A stretch of 64,000 nt of DNA from VRUE01 sp963840565 (GTDB lineage Bacteria; Actinomycetota; Thermoleophilia; Solirubrobacterales; 70-9), in assembly GCA_963840565.1 (NCBI GenBank), contig CAWIZH010000006.1, forward strand, positions 372,001 through 436,000, written 5' to 3'. Below are positions 39,376-48,616 of the stretch, piece by piece (position 1 is the first letter of the stretch; each line of letters opens with the position of its first letter). The position numbers and the translations under genes were made by a program. The notes below the pieces were generated by a model. It saw only the letters and a program-made list of their open reading frames with translations, did not search any database and was not told where the DNA came from.

Positions 39376-40528
39376 ATGCCTCGACGCCAATTTCCGCTGG
39401 GGCTGAGCGGGGAGCCGCCGCCGGCTTGGCTCGGACTGCTGGCGACGCTTGTCGCGGTGGCGGCGAGCACGGCTGATCGTCTACCCGCTGAAGTCGGTCG
39501 CGCCGGTGGTCTCGCTCGGGCGTCGTCTACCTGCCGGCGATCCTGCTGATCTCGATCGTCTGGGGGCTGCGGCTGGGCCTGCTCGCCTCGCTGGCGAGCG
39601 CGCTCGCCTTCAACTTCTTCCAGATCCCGCCGCTGCACCGCTTCGCGATCGCCGAGCGAAGAGAACTGGGTCGCGCTGGCGACCTTCGTGATCGTCGCGG
39701 TGGTCAGCAGCAGCGTCGCCGGGCTGGCGCGGGCGCAGGCGGTCGAGGCCGAGCGGCGGCGCGAGCAGGCGGACCGGGCGCTGGCGGAGCTGGCGGCTCT
39801 GTCGGCGGAGCGCGACCGGATGCAGGCGGAGATGGTCGAGGCGGAGGCGCTGCGCCGCAGCGACGAGCTGAAGACCGCGCTGCTGCGCTCGATCTCGCAC
39901 GACCTGCGCACGCCGCTCACCTCGATCATCGCCGGCGGTGCGGCGCTGGGCTCGGCCTCGCCCACCGCCGAGGAGCGGGCCGAGCTGAGCGAGGCGGTGG
40001 TCGCCGAGGGCGAGCGGCTCTCGCGCCTGGTCGAGAACCTGATCGACATGTCGCGGCTGGAAGCGGGCAAGGCGGAGCCGCACCGCGAGCCGATCGACCT
40101 CGCCGAGGTGCTCGATGCGGCCCGCGAGGCGATCGACGCAACCGGCGCTGGTGCGGCTGGCGCTCGACCGCGAGCTGCCGATCGTCGAGGCCGACGCCGC
40201 CCAGCTCGAGCGCGCCTTCGCCAACCTGCTCGAGAACGCGATCCGCCACGGCGGCGGCCGGCCGGTGCTGGTCAAGTCGAGGCTGATCGGTGGCAAGATC
40301 ACGCTGCGCGTGGTCGACCAGGGTCCCGGCATCCCCGAAAGCGAGTGGCAGCGGATCTTCGAGCCGTTCCACCGCGGCGCGGCCAACGGGGCGTCGGCCG
40401 GCACCGGCCTCGGGCTGGCGATCGCCAAGGGCTTCGTCGAGGCCAACGGCGGCGAGATCGCGGTCGAATCGCTGCTCGGGCAGGGCAGCAGCTTCGTCGT
40501 CTCGATGCCCCACCGGGAGCAAGGGTGA
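39376..40528 (+). CDS. KdpD-like sensor histidine kinase (DUF4118-HisKA-HATPase part)
   Basis: After frame correction (breaks near 39472, 39525, 39655 and 40138) the protein of about 380 residues has the KdpD membrane domain DUF4118 (LKSVAPVV, VYLPAILLISIVWGLRLGLL, ASLASALAFNFFQIPPLHRF). It continues with a coiled coil, the HisKA box SISHDLRTPLTSI with the phospho-His and the ATPase boxes ENAIRHGG (N), VDQGPGIP (G1) and GTGLGLAIAKGF (G2). It lacks the N-terminal KdpD and USP domains of E. coli KdpD, which are encoded separately at 46065-47189. It overlaps the response-regulator gene by 4 bp and presumably senses low K+ or turgor. Confidence 0.8.
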
Positions 40529-41208
40529 ACGGGGCGGCCGCGGGTGCTCGTCTGCGATGACGAGCCGCAGATCCTGCGGGCGCTGAAGGTGATCCTCCGC
40601 GACGCCGGCTACGAGGCGGTTCCGGCCGCCAGCGGCGAGGAGGCGCTCGACCTCGCTGCGGTGAAGCCGCCCGCGGCCGCGATCGTCGACCTGATGCTGC
40701 CCGACATCGACGGCGTCGAGGTGACCGAACGGCTGCGCGAGTGGAGCGAGATGCCGATCATCGTGCTCTCCGCGGTGGGGGAGGAGGAGGCCAAGGTGCG
40801 AGCGCTGGCGGCCGGCGCCGATGACTACGTGACCAAGCCCTTCGGCCCGCCGGAGCTGGTGGCGCGGCTGGAGGCGGTGCTGCGGCGGGCGAAGCCGGAG
40901 GCCTCGGAGCCGACGATCGTCGCCGAGGGCCTCGAGATCGACCTCGCGGCGCGGGCGGTGCGCGCGCGACGGCGAGCTGGTCCACCTGACCCCGACCGAG
41001 TTCGAGCTGCTGCGGGCGCTGGCCGCAGAACCGCGGCCGGCTGATGACCCACCGCACCCTGCTGGCCGAGGTCTGGGGGATCGAGTACGCCGACGACATG
41101 CAGGTCCTGCGCGCCCACGTCGCCAACCTGCGCCGCAAGATCGAGCCCCCCGACGGTCCGCGCTACATACGGACGGACCCCGGCGTCGGCTACCGCTTCG
41201 CCGCGTAA
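40525..41208 (+). CDS. kdpE: KdpE-like response regulator, frameshifted
   Basis: This is an OmpR/PhoB-type regulator of about 225 residues. The receiver has the acidic pair in VLVCDDEPQ, phospho-acceptor Asp in IVDLMLPDIDG, Thr/Ser in IIVLSA and Lys in DDYVTKPFGPPE. The winged helix has LTPTEFELLRAL, then THRTLLAEVWG and YIRTDPGVGYRFAA. GTG 40525 overlaps the kinase stop. Frames break near 40541, 40969 and 41030. Its position between the KdpD-like kinase and kdpFACB supports the kdpE name; direct activation of the kdp promoter is expected by analogy. Confidence 0.85.
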
Positions 41209-41210
41209 TC

Positions 41211-41260
41211 GCTGACTTCGCCTTTTTCCGTCCATATGGCCTACAAAAGGCGAAGTCAGC
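41211..41260. terminator. Long perfect hairpin between kdpE and kdpFA
   Basis: GCTGACTTCGCCTTTT (41211-41226) pairs perfectly with 41245-41260. The 18-nt loop contains CCATATGG, itself palindromic. It begins 3 bp after the kdpE stop. Transcription stopping here would separate the regulators from the structural genes, although no clear T-tract follows. A similarly built hairpin with an ATATG loop is at 58902-58950. Confidence 0.6.
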
Positions 41261-41339
41261 CGATCTTTATGGAATCTGTATGCGGGAGGGCCCTTTGTTC
41301 ACGCGGGCTTGATGGGGGCTGGCGCACTATCGGTGGGTC

Positions 41340-41465
41340 TTGTCCTTTCTCGCCGACATCTTTCCCGGGGGCGGTAGTCCGCTCGCCGACCTCTTCGCGA
41401 TAGCGATCGCCGTCGGCCTCTTCGCCCTCCTCTACTGGGCGATCGACCTGATCGACCGGATATGA
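41340..41465 (+). CDS. Possible 41-residue membrane peptide ahead of kdpF
   Basis: TTG 41340 opens LSFLADIFPGGGSPLADLF, then AIAIAVGLFALLYWAIDLID, one hydrophobic helix with a short polar end. Its stop overlaps the kdpF start region (ATGA at 41462-41465), the spacing of a coupled gene. It resembles KdpF only in size and topology. No good ribosome-binding site precedes the TTG, so translation is uncertain. Confidence 0.4.
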   Translation: MSFLADIFPGGGSPLADLFAIAIAVGLFALLYWAIDLIDRI

Positions 41466-41576
41466 GCTCTGCTGCCGCTGGCAACGCTCTCCGCTGCCGA
41501 CCTCTTCGGCCTGATCGTCTCGGCGCTGGTCTGCGTCTACCTGGTCTACGCGCTGCTGCGGGGGGAGAACCTCTGA
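41462..41576 (+). CDS. kdpF: KdpF, small subunit of the K+-transporting P-type ATPase
   Basis: The C-terminal part SAADLFGLIVSALVCVYLVY then ALLRGENL is a clear KdpF, a single-helix peptide of about 35-40 residues that stabilises KdpFABC. ATG 41462 is in frame only if one T near 41468 is removed (MSLLPLATLSAADL), the same kind of surplus base seen elsewhere. Its stop overlaps the kdpA ATG (TGATG). It is too short to stand out without its context. Confidence 0.75.
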
Positions 41577-43336
41577 TGGCGCAGGGCTGGCTGCAGATCG
41601 CGGTCTTCGTCGCCGTCCTGGTCGCGCTGGTCAAGCCGGTCGGGCATCTACATGGCGCGGGTCTTCACCGACCAGCGGGTCTTCCTGTCCCCCGTCGTCG
41701 GGCCAATCGAGCGCATCGCCTACAGGGCGTTGCGCGTGCGGCCCGACGAGGGGCAGGACTGGAAGGGCTATGCCCGCAGCCTGATCGTCTTCTCGCTGCT
41801 GTTCTGGATCGCGCTCTACCTGATCCTGCGCACCCAGGGCATCCACCCGTTCAATCCCGAAGGCTTCCACTCGGCGCCGTGGGACCTCAACTTCAACACG
41901 ACCTCCTCCTTCATCACCAACACCAACTGGCAGTACTACGGCGGCGAAACGACGCTCTCCTACTTCTCCCAGATGGCCGGGCTGGCGGTGCAGAACTTCG
42001 TCTCGGCCGCGGTCGGGATCGCCGTCGTCGTCGCCCTGATCCGCGGCATCGTCGCCCGCAGCGGACAGCGCGATCGGCAACTTCTGGCAGGACCTGGTCC
42101 GCATCCTGCTCTACATCCTGGTGCCGGTCTCGATCGTCGGCGCCCTCTTCCTCGTCTCCCAGGGGGTGATCCAGAACCTCAGCCACGCCACCGTGATCCA
42201 CACCCTCACCGGCGGCAGCCAGATCCTCGGCCAGGGCCCGGTCGCCTCGCAGGAGGTGATCAAGGAGCTCGGCACCAACGGCGGCGGCTTCTTCAACGTC
42301 AACTCGGCCTTCCCGTTCGAGAACCCGACCGGGTTGACCAACTTCTTCGAGATGCTGCTGATCCTCGTCATCCCGGCCAGCCTCACCTACACCTACGGCC
42401 GCATGGTCGGCAGCCAGCGCCAGGGCTGGGCGATCTTCTCGGCAATGGCGGTCCTCTTCATCGCCGGCGTCGCCGTCGTCTACATGGCCGAGCAGCACGG
42501 CACCGTCGCCCAGCACGCTGCCGGCCTCCACACCCACGCCTTCGACGGCTCCACCGGCGGCAACATGGAGGGCAAGGAGCAGCGCTTCGGGATCGCCAAT
42601 ACCTCGCTCTGGACGGCGGTCACCACGGTGACCTCGTGCGGGGCGGTGAACGGCGCCTTCGAGTCGCTGACCGGGCTCGGCCAGGCGGTGCCCTTCGCCA
42701 ACCTCGGCTTCAGCGAGGTGATCTTCGGCGGCGTCGGCGCGGGCCTGTACTCGATGCTGCTCTACGTCATCCTCGCCGTCTTCATCGGCGGCCTGATGGT
42801 CGGCCGCACCCCGGAGTACCTGGGCAAGAAGATCGGCGCGCGGGAGATCAAGCTGGTCTCGCTCGGGGTGTTGGTGACGCCGCTGGTGGTGCTGCTCTCC
42901 TCCGGGCATCGCCTCGGCGACCAGGCTGGGGACGCGCTCGATCTACGCCGGCATCAACCCGCAGGGCTTCTCCGAGACCCTCTACGCCTACCTCTCCCAG
43001 GCCAACAACAACGGCTCCGCCCTCGCCGGCTACACCGGCTTCATCCAGCCCAACGCCCCCGGCAACGCCGGCGCCTACGGGATCAGCTTCGCCGACCTGC
43101 TCGGCGGCGCGGTGATGGTCGGCGCCCGCTTTCTGCCGATCCTCTTCGTCCTCGCCGTCGCCGGCTCCCTCGCCGGCAAGAAGGTCTCCCCGGCGGGCCT
43201 GGGGACGATGCGCACCGACAACCCGACCTTCGTCTTCCTCCTCGTCGGCGTCGTGATCCTGGTCGGCGCCCTCACCTTCTTCCCCGCCATCCTGCTCGGG
43301 CCGGTCGTCCAGAGCCTGACCACGAGGTTGTTCTAG
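41576..43336 (+). CDS. kdpA: KdpA, K+ channel-like subunit of the Kdp ATPase, frameshifted
   Basis: This membrane protein of about 585 residues belongs to the superfamily of K+ transporters. Selectivity-filter-like loops are visible: TTSSFITNTNWQYYGGE, ELGTNGGGFFNVNSAFPFEN, TSCGAVNGAF and QANNNGSALAGYT. It starts at ATG 41576, overlapping kdpF. Frames break near 41642, 42062 and about 42915-42935; correction restores IYMARVF, SAIGNFWQDL and TRSIYAGINPQGFSETLYA. It carries K+ across the membrane with energy from KdpB. kdpC follows with no gap. Confidence 0.95.
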
Positions 43337-43990
43337 ATGCGCAAGGACCTGACCACCTCGCTGCTTGCGGTCATCGTCATGACCGTCTTCCTCGGCCTCG
43401 TCTACCCGCTGGCGATCACCGGCATCTCCCAGGTGCTCTTCCCGGGCAAGGCCAACGGCTCCAAGGTGAGCGTCGACGGCAAGGTCGTCGGCTCGAGCCT
43501 GATCGGGCAGGACTTCTCGCACCCGCTGCTCGACAAGGACGGCAAGCCCAAGCTCGACGACGAAGAAGAAGAAATCCTCGCACCCGACAAGGGCTACTTC
43601 CAGCCGCGGCCCTCGGCGACCGGCTACTCGGGCAACGTCACCTACTTCGGCAACGCCGGCCCCAACAGCGTCGAAGCGCGCGAAGAAGTCCGCGAATACA
43701 CGAAGTCCTACCTGCAGCTCGAGAAGCCCTTCGACAAATCCCTGACCAGCGAAGGCATCCCGGTCGACGCGGTCACCCAGTCGGCCTCCGGGGTCGATCC
43801 CCACATCTCCGAGGCCAACGCCCGGATTCAGGCGCACCGGATCGCCGCTGTTCGCCGCATCCCGCTTACCCAGGTCGAAGACCTGATCTCCGCCAACACC
43901 GACGGGCGCTTCCTCGGCCTGCTCGGTGAGCCCGGCGTCAACGTGCTCGAGCTCAACATCGCCCTCGACAAGGAAGCAGCGCTGAGATGA
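43337..43990 (+). CDS. kdpC: KdpC, accessory subunit of the Kdp ATPase
   Basis: The 217-residue product has one N-terminal membrane helix (SLLAVIVMTVFLGLVYPLAI) and the KdpC outer domain: VVGSSLIGQDF, YFQPRPSATGY, SGVDPHISEANARIQAHRIA and LNIALD. There is an unusually acidic insert, KLDDEEEEILAPDKG, near residue 75. KdpC increases ATP affinity of the complex. It starts immediately after the kdpA stop and overlaps kdpB by 4 bp. It therefore precedes kdpB, whereas the common order is A-B-C. Confidence 0.95.
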   Translation: MRKDLTTSLLAVIVMTVFLGLVYPLAITGISQVLFPGKANGSKVSVDGKVVGSSLIGQDFSHPLLDKDGKPKLDDEEEEILAPDKGYFQPRPSATGYSGNVTYFGNAGPNSVEAREEVREYTKSYLQLEKPFDKSLTSEGIPVDAVTQSASGVDPHISEANARIQAHRIAAVRRIPLTQVEDLISANTDGRFLGLLGEPGVNVLELNIALDKEAALR

Positions 43991-46049
43991 CCACCGAAAC
44001 CCAGGCCCGCTCGCTGTTCGACCCCGAGATTCTGCGCCCGGCCCTGCTCGAGTCGGTGCGCAAGCTCGACCCGCGGGTGCAGGTCCGCAACCCGGTCATG
44101 TTCGTGGTCGAGATCGGCGCCCTGATCACCACCGTCGCCTGGCTGATCCAGGTCTTCGGCGGCAGCCCACTCGGCGGCGGTCACGAGCCCTCCTGGTTCA
44201 CCTTCAGCGTCACCGTCTGGCTCTGGCTGACGGTCGTCTTCGCCAACCTCGCCGAGGCACTGGCCGAGGGACGGGGCCGCGCCCAGGCGGCGAGCCTGCG
44301 GGCGATGCGGACCGAGGCGACCGCGAAAATGCGCGACGGCAGCGAGAAGTCGGCCGCCGAGCTCGTCCGCGGCGACATCGTCGTCGTCGAGGCGGGGGAG
44401 GGGATCCCCGGCGACGGCACCGTGATCGAGGGCATCGCCTCGGTCGACGAGTCGGCGATCACCGGCGAGTCGGCGCCGGTGATCCGCGAGGCCGGCGGCG
44501 ATCGCTCCGCCGTCACCGGCGGCACCAAGGTGCTCTCCGACCGGATCGTGGTCGAGATCACCCAGGAACCGGGCAAATCGTTCCTCGACCGGATGATCGC
44601 CCTGGTCGAGGGCGCAGAGCGGCGCAAGACGCCGAACGAGATCGCGCTCGGGATCCTGCTCGCCGCCCTCACCCTGATCTTCGTCATCGTCGTCGTCTCG
44701 CTGCGCCCCTTCGCCCTCTTCGCCGGCACCGAACTCTCCGAGACGACCCTGATCGCCCTCCTCGTCGCCCTGATCCCGACCACGATCGGGGCCCTGCTCT
44801 CGGCGATCGGGATCGCCGGCATGGACCGGCTCGTGCGCCGCAACGTGCTCGCGCTCTCCGGGCGCGCGGTCGAGGCCTCTGGCGACTGCGACGTGCTGCT
44901 GCTCGACAAGACCGGAACGATCACGCTCGGCAACCGCGAGGCGACCGAATTCGTCCCGATGCCGGGGGTGGAGGAGAGCGAGCTGGCCGAGGCGGCGCAG
45001 ATGTCATCGCTCGCCGACGAGACGCCCGAGGGCCGCTCGATCGTCGTCCTCGCCAAGGGCTTCGGCATCCGCGAGCACGACTTCGCCGGTCACGAGCCCA
45101 ACTTCGTTCCCTTCACCGCCCAGACCCGGATGAGCGGCGTCGACTACAACGGCACCCGCCTGCGCAAGGGTGCCGGCGACGCGATCGAAGCCTGGGTCGC
45201 CGAGGAGGGCGGTCGGGCGCCGGCCGAGCTGGCGGCGCAGCTCGACCGGATCGGCCGCGAGGGGGGCACTCCGCTGGCCGTCGCCCGCAACGAGCGGGTG
45301 CTCGGCGTGATCTACCTCAAGGACGTGGTCAAGGAGGGGATGCGGGCCCGCTTCGACCAGTTGCGGGCGATGGGCATCCGCACGATCATGGTCACCGGCG
45401 ACAACAAGCTGACCGCGGCGAAGATCGCCGAGGAGGCCGGCGTCGACGACTTCCTCGCCGAAGCGACCCCGGAGCGAAAGCTGGAATTGATCAAGGAGCA
45501 GCAGTCCGACGGCCGTCTGATCGCGATGACCGGCGACGGCACCAACGACGCCCCGGCGCTGGCCCAGGCCGACGTCGGCGTGGCGATGAACACCGGCACC
45601 CAGGCGGCGCGCGAGGCGGGCAACATGGTCGACCTCGACTCCAATCCGACGAAGCTGATCGAGATCGTCGAGGTCGGCAAGCAACTGCTGATCACCCGCG
45701 GCGCGCTGACCACGTTCTCGATCGCCAACGACGTCGCCAAGTACTTCGCGATCCTGCCGGCGATGTTCGCGACCACCTACGCCCTCGCCGGCCACAGCGG
45801 CCCGCTCGACGCCCTCAACGTGATGTCGCTGGGGACCCCGCAATCGGCGATCCTCTCGGCGGTGATCTTCAACGCGCTGATCATCCCGCTGCTGATCCCG
45901 CTCTCGCTGCGCGGCGTCCGCTACCGACCGATTGGCGCCACCGGCCTGCTGCGCCGCAACATGCTGATCTACGGGTTCGGCGGCCTGATCGTCCCCTTCA
46001 TCGGGATCAAGCGATCGACCTGGTCGTCCACAACCTGCTGGGGGCCTGA
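43987..46049 (+). CDS. kdpB: KdpB, P-type ATPase catalytic subunit
   Basis: This P-type ATPase of about 686 residues has SITGESAPV-type actuator (residues ~154-162, read AITGESAPV), the phosphorylation motif LLLDKTGTITLGN (Asp ~307), the nucleotide-domain segment KGAGDAIEAWV and MTGDGTNDAPALAQADVGVAM. It energises K+ import through KdpA. The C-terminus breaks near 46009, where a base seems to be missing; restoring it gives AIDLVVHNLLGA and a stop at 46049, instead of a longer tail to 46068. This is one of the few -1 events in the window. Confidence 0.95.
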
Positions 46050-46064
46050 GCGCCAGGCGCGGCA

Positions 46065-47189
46065 ATGACCCGCGGCCACTACAAGATCTTTCTTGGCATG
46101 GCGGCCGGAGTGGGGAAGACCTACCGGATGCTGCAGGAGGGCCATGCCGAGGCCGACGGCGGCCGTGACGTGGCGATCGGCTACCTGGAGCCTCACAAGC
46201 GCCAGGAGACGAGCGAGCAGGCCCGCGGGCTCGAGCTGGTGCCGCGTCGCAGTATTCCCTACCGCGACGTCACGGTCGAGGAGATGGACCTGCCGGCTCT
46301 GCTCGCGCGCCGCCCCGAGCTGGCGCTGATCGACGAGCTCGCTCACACCAACCCTCCCGGGCTCGAGCACGAGAAGCGCTACGAGGACATCGCCGACGTG
46401 CTGGCGGCGGGGATCGACGTCTTCTCCACGGTCAACGTCCAGCACCTGGAGTCGCTAAACGACCGCGTCGCCGAGCTGACCGGCGTCACCGTGCGCGAGA
46501 CCGTGCCCGACTCGGTGCTTGGAAAGGCCGACGAGGTGGTCCTGATCGACCTCACCCCCGAGGCGCTGATCGCGCGCCTGCGCGCCGGCAAGATCTACCC
46601 GGGCGAGAACATCGACGCCGCCCTCAACAACTTCTTCCGGATCGAGAACTTGGCGGCGCTGCGCGAGGTCAGCCTGCGCCAGGTGGCCGAGGAGGTCGAG
46701 TCCAAGCGGCTGACCCTGCACCAGGTGGAGCAGGTCGGCACCCGCGAGGAGCGGGTTGCCGAAGAGGTCCCAAAGGCGGTCAGCGAGCGGTTGCTTGCGC
46801 TGATCCGCCCTCAGCCCAGCTCGCAGCGGCTGGTCCGCCGCGCCTGGCGCTCCGCCCAGCGGCTCGGCACCGACCTCGACCTGCTCTGGGTCAAGCCCCC
46901 CGGCAAGCCGATCGAGGGCGAGGTCGAGCGCCAGGTGACGGCGCTGCGCCAGCTCGCCTCGGTGCTCGGCGCGACCCTGCTGGTCGAGGAGCACGACGAC
47001 GTAGTCGCCGCAGTGGCGCGAGTCGTTCGCGAGCGCGGCTCCACCTACATCATGGTCGGCGAGTCGCTGCCCGCTAAGGGTCTCTCACGACTGCGGACGC
47101 CCCTGCCGCAGAGGCTGATGCGGGCGACGCCGCCCGGCGTCGACGTGCGAATCGTCGCCCACCGCGGTCACAAGGACGGCGAGTCGTGA
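46065..47189 (+). CDS. KdpD N-terminal sensor protein without kinase (KdpD + USP domains)
   Basis: The 374-residue protein holds only the cytoplasmic front of KdpD: FLGMAAGVGKTYRML (Walker A), LALIDELAHTNPPG (Walker B), INVQHLESLND-like STVNVQHLESL and the KdpD-domain end YPGENIDAALNNFF. A universal-stress-like domain follows from ~250 on (LDLLWVKPPGKP ... VGESL). There are no HisKA or ATPase boxes. In E. coli these regions bind c-di-AMP or other signals and modulate the kinase. Here the kinase half is a separate gene at 39376-40528, so KdpD appears split at the two ends of the operon. It overlaps the next gene by 4 bp. Confidence 0.85.
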   Translation: MTRGHYKIFLGMAAGVGKTYRMLQEGHAEADGGRDVAIGYLEPHKRQETSEQARGLELVPRRSIPYRDVTVEEMDLPALLARRPELALIDELAHTNPPGLEHEKRYEDIADVLAAGIDVFSTVNVQHLESLNDRVAELTGVTVRETVPDSVLGKADEVVLIDLTPEALIARLRAGKIYPGENIDAALNNFFRIENLAALREVSLRQVAEEVESKRLTLHQVEQVGTREERVAEEVPKAVSERLLALIRPQPSSQRLVRRAWRSAQRLGTDLDLLWVKPPGKPIEGEVERQVTALRQLASVLGATLLVEEHDDVVAAVARVVRERGSTYIMVGESLPAKGLSRLRTPLPQRLMRATPPGVDVRIVAHRGHKDGES

Positions 47190-47737
47190 TCGAGCACTTC
47201 CTCGTCGGCTTCGCCCTCCTGCTCGGCCTCTTCGGCGGCTACCTGATCGCCAGCTCGCGCTGGCGCGGCAAGCGCTCCGAGCGCCCCCAAGCAGTGCATC
47301 AGATCCTCCTGCCCTTCACCGGCACCGAGATCTCGCGCCGCGCCGTCGACGCCGCTCTGCGCCTCGCCCGGGCCGAGGACGCGACCCTGATGCCGGCCTA
47401 CCTCGCCGCCGTCCCCAAGCAGCTGCCGCTCGATTGCGCGATCCCCAACGAGGCGGCGAAGGCGATGCCGATGCTGGAGGCGATCGAACAGCGGGCGACC
47501 GGCCAGGGCGTGGCGGTCGACGCTCGGATCGAGCGCGGCCGCAGCTACCGCCACGCGCTGCGGCGCCTGCTCGAGGAGGAGCAGTTCGACCGCGTCGTCG
47601 TCTCCGCCAGCTCGACCGGCAGCACCGGCCTCAGCGGCGAGGACATGGTCTGGCTGCTGCAGCGCGCCCCGGCCGAGGTCCTGATCCTGAGGCCGGGACC
47701 GAGTGACGAGGGCCGGGTCATGGCCTCTCTCGCCTAG
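47186..47737 (+). CDS. Membrane-anchored universal stress protein
   Basis: GTG 47186 gives 183 residues: an N-terminal membrane helix (FLVGFALLLGLFGGYLIA), then a UspA-like fold starting QILLPFTGTEISRRAVDAAL and ending APAEVLILRPGP. The usual ATP motif G-x2-G-x9-G(S/T) is weak (SSTGSTGLSGEDM). It is coupled to the KdpD-sensor gene and is presumably part of potassium-stress signalling; that role is inferred from position only. Confidence 0.75.
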   Translation: MIEHFLVGFALLLGLFGGYLIASSRWRGKRSERPQAVHQILLPFTGTEISRRAVDAALRLARAEDATLMPAYLAAVPKQLPLDCAIPNEAAKAMPMLEAIEQRATGQGVAVDARIERGRSYRHALRRLLEEEQFDRVVVSASSTGSTGLSGEDMVWLLQRAPAEVLILRPGPSDEGRVMASLA

Positions 47738-47780
47738 GCACGACGCCGGGCGAGCCACACGCCGCCGCTACCCTGCCGCG

Positions 47781-48557
47781 ATGCTGGCTGACGCGGCCCT
47801 CGGGGCGGCGATCGCGTTTTGCATCGCCGTCTTCACCACACCCGTCGGTGTCTCCGGCGCGGTTTTCCTCGTCCCGGTCCAGATCAGCGTCCTGCACACG
47901 CCGAGTCCGGCGGTGACGCCGACCAACCTCCTCTACAACCTGATCGCGATTCCGGGTGCGCTGCTTCGCTTCCATCGTGAGCGGCGGCTGGTCGGGCCGC
48001 TTACCCGCCTGCTGATCCTCGGCACCCTTCCCGGCGTCGTCGCCGGGGCGGTGATCCGGGTAGAGCTCTTGGATCAGGGCAACGCCTTCCTGCTTGTCGT
48101 CGCCGCGGTTCTGATCCCGCTCGGGGCCTGGCTCGCGCTCGCCAGTCCGCCCGCAGCCGCAAGCTCGCCGGATCGCAATCGGCGCCGCCAGATAGTGCTC
48201 CTGGCGCTGGCGGTGGGCACGGTCGGCGGCATCTACGGGATCGGCGGTGGCTCGATCCTGGGGCCGATCCTCGTCGGGCTCGGCTTCACGGTATTCGAGG
48301 TCGCCCCGGCCGCCCTGGCCGCGACCTTCCTGACCTCGATCGCGGGAGTCTGCGCCTACGCGCTGCTCAGCCTCGGCGGCAGCGGCGACATTGCCCCCGA
48401 CTGGGCGCTCGGCGTGGGCATGGGGCTCGGCGGCTTGGCCGGCGCTTACCTCGGCGTCCGACTTCAGACGCGGTTGCCCGAGGCGCTGCTGAGACGTGGC
48501 CTTGGCGTGTTGGCCCTGGTCCTCGGGCTTCGTTACGCGCTGCTGGCAATCACCTAG
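47781..48557 (+). CDS. TauE/SafE-family membrane exporter
   Basis: ATG 47781 gives 258 residues with about eight hydrophobic helices and the two family repeats. The first contains VFTTPVGVSGAVFLVP, then PTNLLYNLIAIPGALLRF. The second contains GTVGGIYGIGGGSILGPILV and LGGLAGAYLGVRLQTRLPE. The GxGGG motif is characteristic. Members export sulfite, sulfonates or other organic anions. The nearby sulfate importer (53.0-56.8 kb) makes a sulfur role attractive but not demonstrated. Confidence 0.8.
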   Translation: MLADAALGAAIAFCIAVFTTPVGVSGAVFLVPVQISVLHTPSPAVTPTNLLYNLIAIPGALLRFHRERRLVGPLTRLLILGTLPGVVAGAVIRVELLDQGNAFLLVVAAVLIPLGAWLALASPPAAASSPDRNRRRQIVLLALAVGTVGGIYGIGGGSILGPILVGLGFTVFEVAPAALAATFLTSIAGVCAYALLSLGGSGDIAPDWALGVGMGLGGLAGAYLGVRLQTRLPEALLRRGLGVLALVLGLRYALLAIT

Positions 48558-48616
48558 GGCCCTGGCGCGCCCAAGGTTCGGCCGGGACGACGTCGTCGGC
48601 GCGATAGCTTCCGGCC

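Noticed and set aside
41209..41461. c-di-AMP (ydaO-type) riboswitch upstream of kdpFA
   Set aside because: I looked for one because Kdp genes can carry it, but the region shows only a long hairpin and a short ORF, with no recognisable riboswitch core.
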